8,501 nucleotides of DNA from an uncultured Amaricoccus sp. (lineage in GTDB: Bacteria; Pseudomonadota; Alphaproteobacteria; Rhodobacterales; Rhodobacteraceae): the NCBI RefSeq assembly GCF_937891315.1, contig NZ_CALAGI010000153.1, positions 1 to 8,501 on the forward strand, read 5' to 3'. Below the pieces are notes generated by a model. The model was not told where the DNA came from and searched no databases. It saw only the letters and a list, made by a program, of their open reading frames with translations. The position numbers were made by a program, and so were the translations under genes. This document shows positions 6,458 through 8,501 of the stretch, piece by piece (position 1 is the first letter of the stretch; every line of letters begins with the position of its first letter).

Positions 6458-6704
6458 AGGCGCGGTTGATCGTGCGCGTTCGGATGTATGGGCGGCCCGT
6501 CTCGATGACCCGGCCTCCTTCCGACTGGAGTGTGCTCTTGGCCCGTGTAGTAGCAGACGTCGCCGACGGGGCGGGCGCCTTCGACGACCTCGATCGCGGG
6601 GGGCTCGGCCTTCCCGGGCCGTGGACTCGCGGATCGGACGCCCGCTTCGGTCGGAGGGCCGCCGGGTTTGTGCATCCGCAAACCATCGGGATGGTGTCAA
6701 AGCG
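6458..6704 (-). pseudogene. possible decayed gene remnant between lipoprotein gene and proS
   Basis: No intact gene is supported. On the minus strand a frame from ATG 6675 reads protein-like with GC-rich third positions (PPAIEVVEGARPVGDVCYYTG) to about 6550, then degrades. From there a second minus frame looks better (GGRVIETGRPYIRTRTINRA), with roughly 22 of 30 codons ending in G or C against 16 of 29 in the first frame. This hand-over is what a frameshifted remnant would look like. The plus strand reads as Val/Ala/Asp/Gly-rich shadow. I do not recognise the family. Chance in GC-rich DNA is a real alternative. Confidence 0.2.
6665..6695 (-). other. short inverted repeats just downstream of proS, weak terminator candidate
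   Basis: Reading leftward after the proS stop (6707-6705) there is ACCAT-CCCG-ATGGT (6695-6682) and then GGTTTG/CAAACC with an eight-base loop (6684-6665). The two share bases, so they are mutually exclusive folds. Neither has a following T-run. They could slow RNA polymerase or protect the 3' end, but this is not a convincing intrinsic terminator. Confidence 0.2.
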
Positions 6705-8042
6705 TCAGCGGTCGGCGTAGATCGCGCGCAACCGTGCCACCGCGGCCTCGGGGGTCAGTTCCTCGCTCTCGCCGGTGCGGCGCGAGGTGAGTTCGACCTT
6801 GCCGGCGGCGAGGCCGCGCGGGCCGACGGTGAGGCGCCATGGCAGGCCGATGAGGTCCATCGTCGCGAATTTCGCCCCCGCCCGCTCGTCGCGGTCGTCA
6901 TAGAGCGGGTCGATGCCGGCGGCGGTCAGCGCGGAATAGAGCCCCTCGCAGGCGGCGTCGGTGGCGGCGTCGCCCTGGCGCAGGTTGACGATGCCGGCGC
7001 CGAAGGGGGTCACGCCCTCCGGCCAGATGATGCCCTTGTCGTCGTGGCTGGCCTCGATGATGGCGCCGACGAGGCGGGAGACGCCGATGCCGTGGCTGCC
7101 CATCTGGACGGGGACGCGCTCGCCGGCCTCGTTCACCACCACCGCCTTCATCGGCTCGGAATATTTGGTGCCGAAGAAGAAGATCTGCCCGACCTCGATG
7201 CCGCGGCCCTCGACGCGGCGGTCCTCCGGCACCTCGGCGAAGGCGTCCGGGTCGTGGCGTTCGTCGGTTCGCGCATAGGGCGCGGTCCAGGTATCGACGA
7301 TCGCCGAGACGGCGGCGCGATCGGCATAGTCGATCGCACGGTCGCCGAGGGTGAGGTCGGTGACGGCGCGGTCGTAGAAGACGGCGCTTTCGCCGGTGGG
7401 GGCGAGGACGAGGAATTCGTGGGTATGGTCGCCGCCGATCGGGCCGCCGTCGGCGCGCATCGGGATCGCCTTCAGGCCCATGCGCTCGTAGGTGCGGATA
7501 TAGCTGACCATGTGGCGATTGTAGGCATGCAGCGCGTCTTCGACCGTCAGGTCGAAATTGTAGCCGTCCTTCATCAGGAACTCGCGGCCGCGCATGACAC
7601 CGAAGCGCGGACGGGTCTCGTCGCGGAACTTCCACTGGATGTGGTAGAGCGTCAGCGGCAGCTCCTTGTAGGAACCAACCGACGAGCGGAAGATGTCGGT
7701 GATCAGCTCCTCGTTGGTCGGGCCATAGAGCATGTCGCGCTGATGGCGGTCCTTGATGCGCAGCATCTCGGCGCCGTAGTCGTCGTAGCGGCCGCTCTCG
7801 CGCCAGAGGTCGGCGGATTGCAGGGTGGGCATGAGGAGCGGGATGTGGCCGGCGCGCTGCTGCTCCTCATGGACGATCTGCTCGATCCGCCGCAGCACCT
7901 TGAAGCCGAGCGGCAGCCAGGAATAGATGCCCGCGCTCGCCTGGCGGATCATGCCGGCGCGCAGCATCAGCCGGTGGCTGGCGATCTGCGCCTCGGCGGG
8001 GGTTTCCCGCAGCACCGGCAGGAAATATCGGGTCAGGCGCAT
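6705..8042 (-). CDS. proS: prolyl-tRNA synthetase, short class lacking the editing insert
   Basis: Class II synthetase that charges tRNA-Pro with proline in the cytosol. The 445 residues match the short alphaproteobacterial form. Landmarks are the motif 1 region SAGIYSWLPLGFKVLRRIE (36-54), GPTNEE (107-112), motif 2 FRDETRPRFGVMRGREF (139-155) with the lysine in MKDGYNF, motif 3 GSHGIGVSR (315-323), and the C-terminal anticodon-binding domain (about 345-445; YDDRDERAGAKF at 381-392). The roughly 160 residues between motifs 2 and 3 leave no room for the large INS editing domain of the E. coli type, so removal of mischarged Ala probably depends on separate proteins encoded elsewhere. I chose ATG 8042-8040 (MRLTRYFLPVL, the family start) over GTG 8051; AGTGAG lies about nine bases upstream. 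Confidence 0.97.
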   Translation of the reverse strand: MRLTRYFLPVLRETPAEAQIASHRLMLRAGMIRQASAGIYSWLPLGFKVLRRIEQIVHEEQQRAGHIPLLMPTLQSADLWRESGRYDDYGAEMLRIKDRHQRDMLYGPTNEELITDIFRSSVGSYKELPLTLYHIQWKFRDETRPRFGVMRGREFLMKDGYNFDLTVEDALHAYNRHMVSYIRTYERMGLKAIPMRADGGPIGGDHTHEFLVLAPTGESAVFYDRAVTDLTLGDRAIDYADRAAVSAIVDTWTAPYARTDERHDPDAFAEVPEDRRVEGRGIEVGQIFFFGTKYSEPMKAVVVNEAGERVPVQMGSHGIGVSRLVGAIIEASHDDKGIIWPEGVTPFGAGIVNLRQGDAATDAACEGLYSALTAAGIDPLYDDRDERAGAKFATMDLIGLPWRLTVGPRGLAAGKVELTSRRTGESEELTPEAAVARLRAIYADR

Positions 8043-8075
8043 GGGGATCACTCACTTCGGGCGGCGGAGGTCCGA

Positions 8076-8104
8076 GGATTAGGCGAAGCCCTTGACCCGC
8101 GCAA
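8076..8104 (-). promoter_or_regulatory. weak candidate promoter for proS
   Basis: On the minus strand TTGCGC (8104-8099) is followed after 17 bp by TAATCC (8081-8076), 33 bp upstream of the proS ATG. Each box matches the sigma-70 consensus only partly, though the position and spacing are suitable. Confidence 0.25.
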
Positions 8105-8257
8105 TCCCGCGAATCCGACGGTCCGCTATGCAGTCAGAGAATTTCCGCGTTGCATTCCACGCTCAAAACTGGTTATTTGCCGGCGGCGGAGGATAGGCGG
8201 GGATTCAGGGAACCAAGGTCAGCCCACGCGCGGCACCGGTTCAACCTGGGCTCATGA

Positions 8258-8353
8258 ATGACCGATCCAAGCTGGCCCAAGTCTTGGGGGGAACAGTTGA
8301 AAGGCGGTCTGCGCAAGGCAGGCCGCTTTTTTCGTTTCAGCCTGTCTCGTTGA
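8258..8353 (+). CDS. possible 31-residue basic amphipathic microprotein (alternative to a terminator)
   Basis: An ATG frame reads MTDPSWPKSW, then GEQLKGGLRKAGRF, ending FRFSLSR before TGA 8351-8353. The C-terminal two thirds is Lys/Arg-rich and could form an amphipathic helix. No Shine-Dalgarno precedes it. The codons for LKGGLRKAGRFF coincide with the hairpin and T-run at 8304-8332, which reads better as an intrinsic terminator, and only a little over half of the codons end in G or C. Reported as an alternative reading of the same bases, at low confidence. Confidence 0.15.
   Translation: MTDPSWPKSWGEQLKGGLRKAGRFFRFSLSR
8304..8332 (+). terminator. strong intrinsic terminator, plus strand
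   Basis: GCGGTCTGC pairs with GCAGGCCGC (nine pairs, one G-U) around the five-base loop GCAAG, followed at once by six Ts (8327-8332). The As at 8300-8302 can extend the stem into the T-run. The minus strand lacks a comparable T-run (only three), so it works mainly rightward. No plus-strand gene is seen upstream of it back to 6457, so the transcript it ends is unidentified. Confidence 0.75.
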
Positions 8354-8405
8354 CCCCGCGCCATCGCCGAAGGCCGCCTGTGCTTTGCGTCGCCCGCGGT
8401 GATAC

Positions 8406-8426
8406 CGGGTCCGTTTGACGGGTCCG
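8406..8426. repeat. tandem CGGGTCCG, 13-bp period
   Basis: The octamer CGGGTCCG occurs at 8406-8413 and 8419-8426 with TTTGA between. A 13-bp direct repeat could be a binding site for the upstream region of a gene beyond the window, or chance. Confidence 0.3.
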
Positions 8427-8501
8427 GATCGAGATGTCTTCGCGGGCCGCTCTTGGGGGGCGCCAGTGGCGCGCCCGCGGTCCGCGCGCCCGGAGCAAGC
8501 T

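Larger units (their letters stand above)
8043..8501. other. 459-bp region without a supported gene
   Basis: Upstream of proS and running to the window edge. It holds the probable proS promoter, an orphan plus-strand terminator (8304-8332), a 31-codon plus-strand ORF reading through that terminator (8258-8353), and a direct repeat near 8406-8426. Frames on either strand to the right of 8353 look non-coding. A gene may begin beyond 8501. Confidence 0.6.

Noticed and set aside
6277..6720. 147-codon plus-strand ORF overlapping the lipoprotein gene end and the proS end
   Set aside because: It overlaps two better-supported genes and reads as shadow sequence with no recognisable domain.
8092..8120. 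Plus-strand promoter based on TTGACC at 8092-8097
   Set aside because: At 17-18 bp spacing the -10 position reads CCGACG or CGACGG, which is not a -10 box; the better GCTATG is 27 bp away. Kept only as a hint in the small-RNA finding.
6621..8261. 546-codon plus-strand ORF opposite proS
   Set aside because: Antisense shadow; the minus strand encodes a full prolyl-tRNA synthetase with all class II motifs.
8456..8475. GC-rich inverted repeat near the right edge (GGGCGC and GCGCCC)
   Set aside because: No T-run and no gene end nearby; self-complementary GC runs are common in DNA of this composition.

Overview
The window is GC-rich DNA (about two thirds GC in the lines I counted) from an alphaproteobacterium, most likely of the Rhodobacterales/Rhodobacteraceae type. 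The grounds are the pyruvate carboxylase sequence with its alphaproteobacterial RDGHQSLLATRMR carboxyltransferase motif, a 445-residue prolyl-tRNA synthetase without the large editing insert, one LolC/E protein paired with LolD, and a lineage-typical M48-like membrane protein ending in ICG. Genus cannot be told from the window.

Layout from left to right. Positions 1-2074 (minus) hold the N-terminal 691 residues of pyruvate carboxylase; the gene runs off the left edge. A 337-bp divergent intergenic region (2075-2411) follows, rich in small repeats. At 2412-3323 (plus) is a 303-residue single-pass membrane protein that looks like an M48 peptidase relative without HExxH. It converges, with a 9-bp gap, on lolD (3333-4010, minus), which overlaps lolC/E (4003-5286, minus) by 8 bp. 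Together lolC/E and lolD encode the inner-membrane ABC complex that releases lipoproteins to the outer membrane. Next comes a plus-strand pair: a 78-residue four-cysteine protein (about 5470-5703) and, 7 bp on, a 248-residue predicted lipoprotein (5711-6457) whose middle is only about 40-47% GC. A 247-bp stretch (6458-6704) may hold a decayed minus-strand gene. proS follows (6705-8042, minus). The last 459 bp have no gene I can support, but contain a strong plus-strand intrinsic terminator at 8304-8332 that ends no known gene.

How they relate: in many Rhodobacterales proS lies directly upstream of lolC/E-lolD on the same strand (recalled, not searched). Here both remain on the minus strand but about 1.4 kb of opposite-strand, partly AT-rich DNA sits between them. 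This suggests that an accessory two-gene cassette was inserted into a conserved housekeeping cluster. The cassette, and the orphan terminator with its possible small RNA or 31-codon ORF, are the parts least explained by known biology. I found no CRISPR array, transposase, integrase, tRNA or rRNA, and no clear defence or biosynthetic system.
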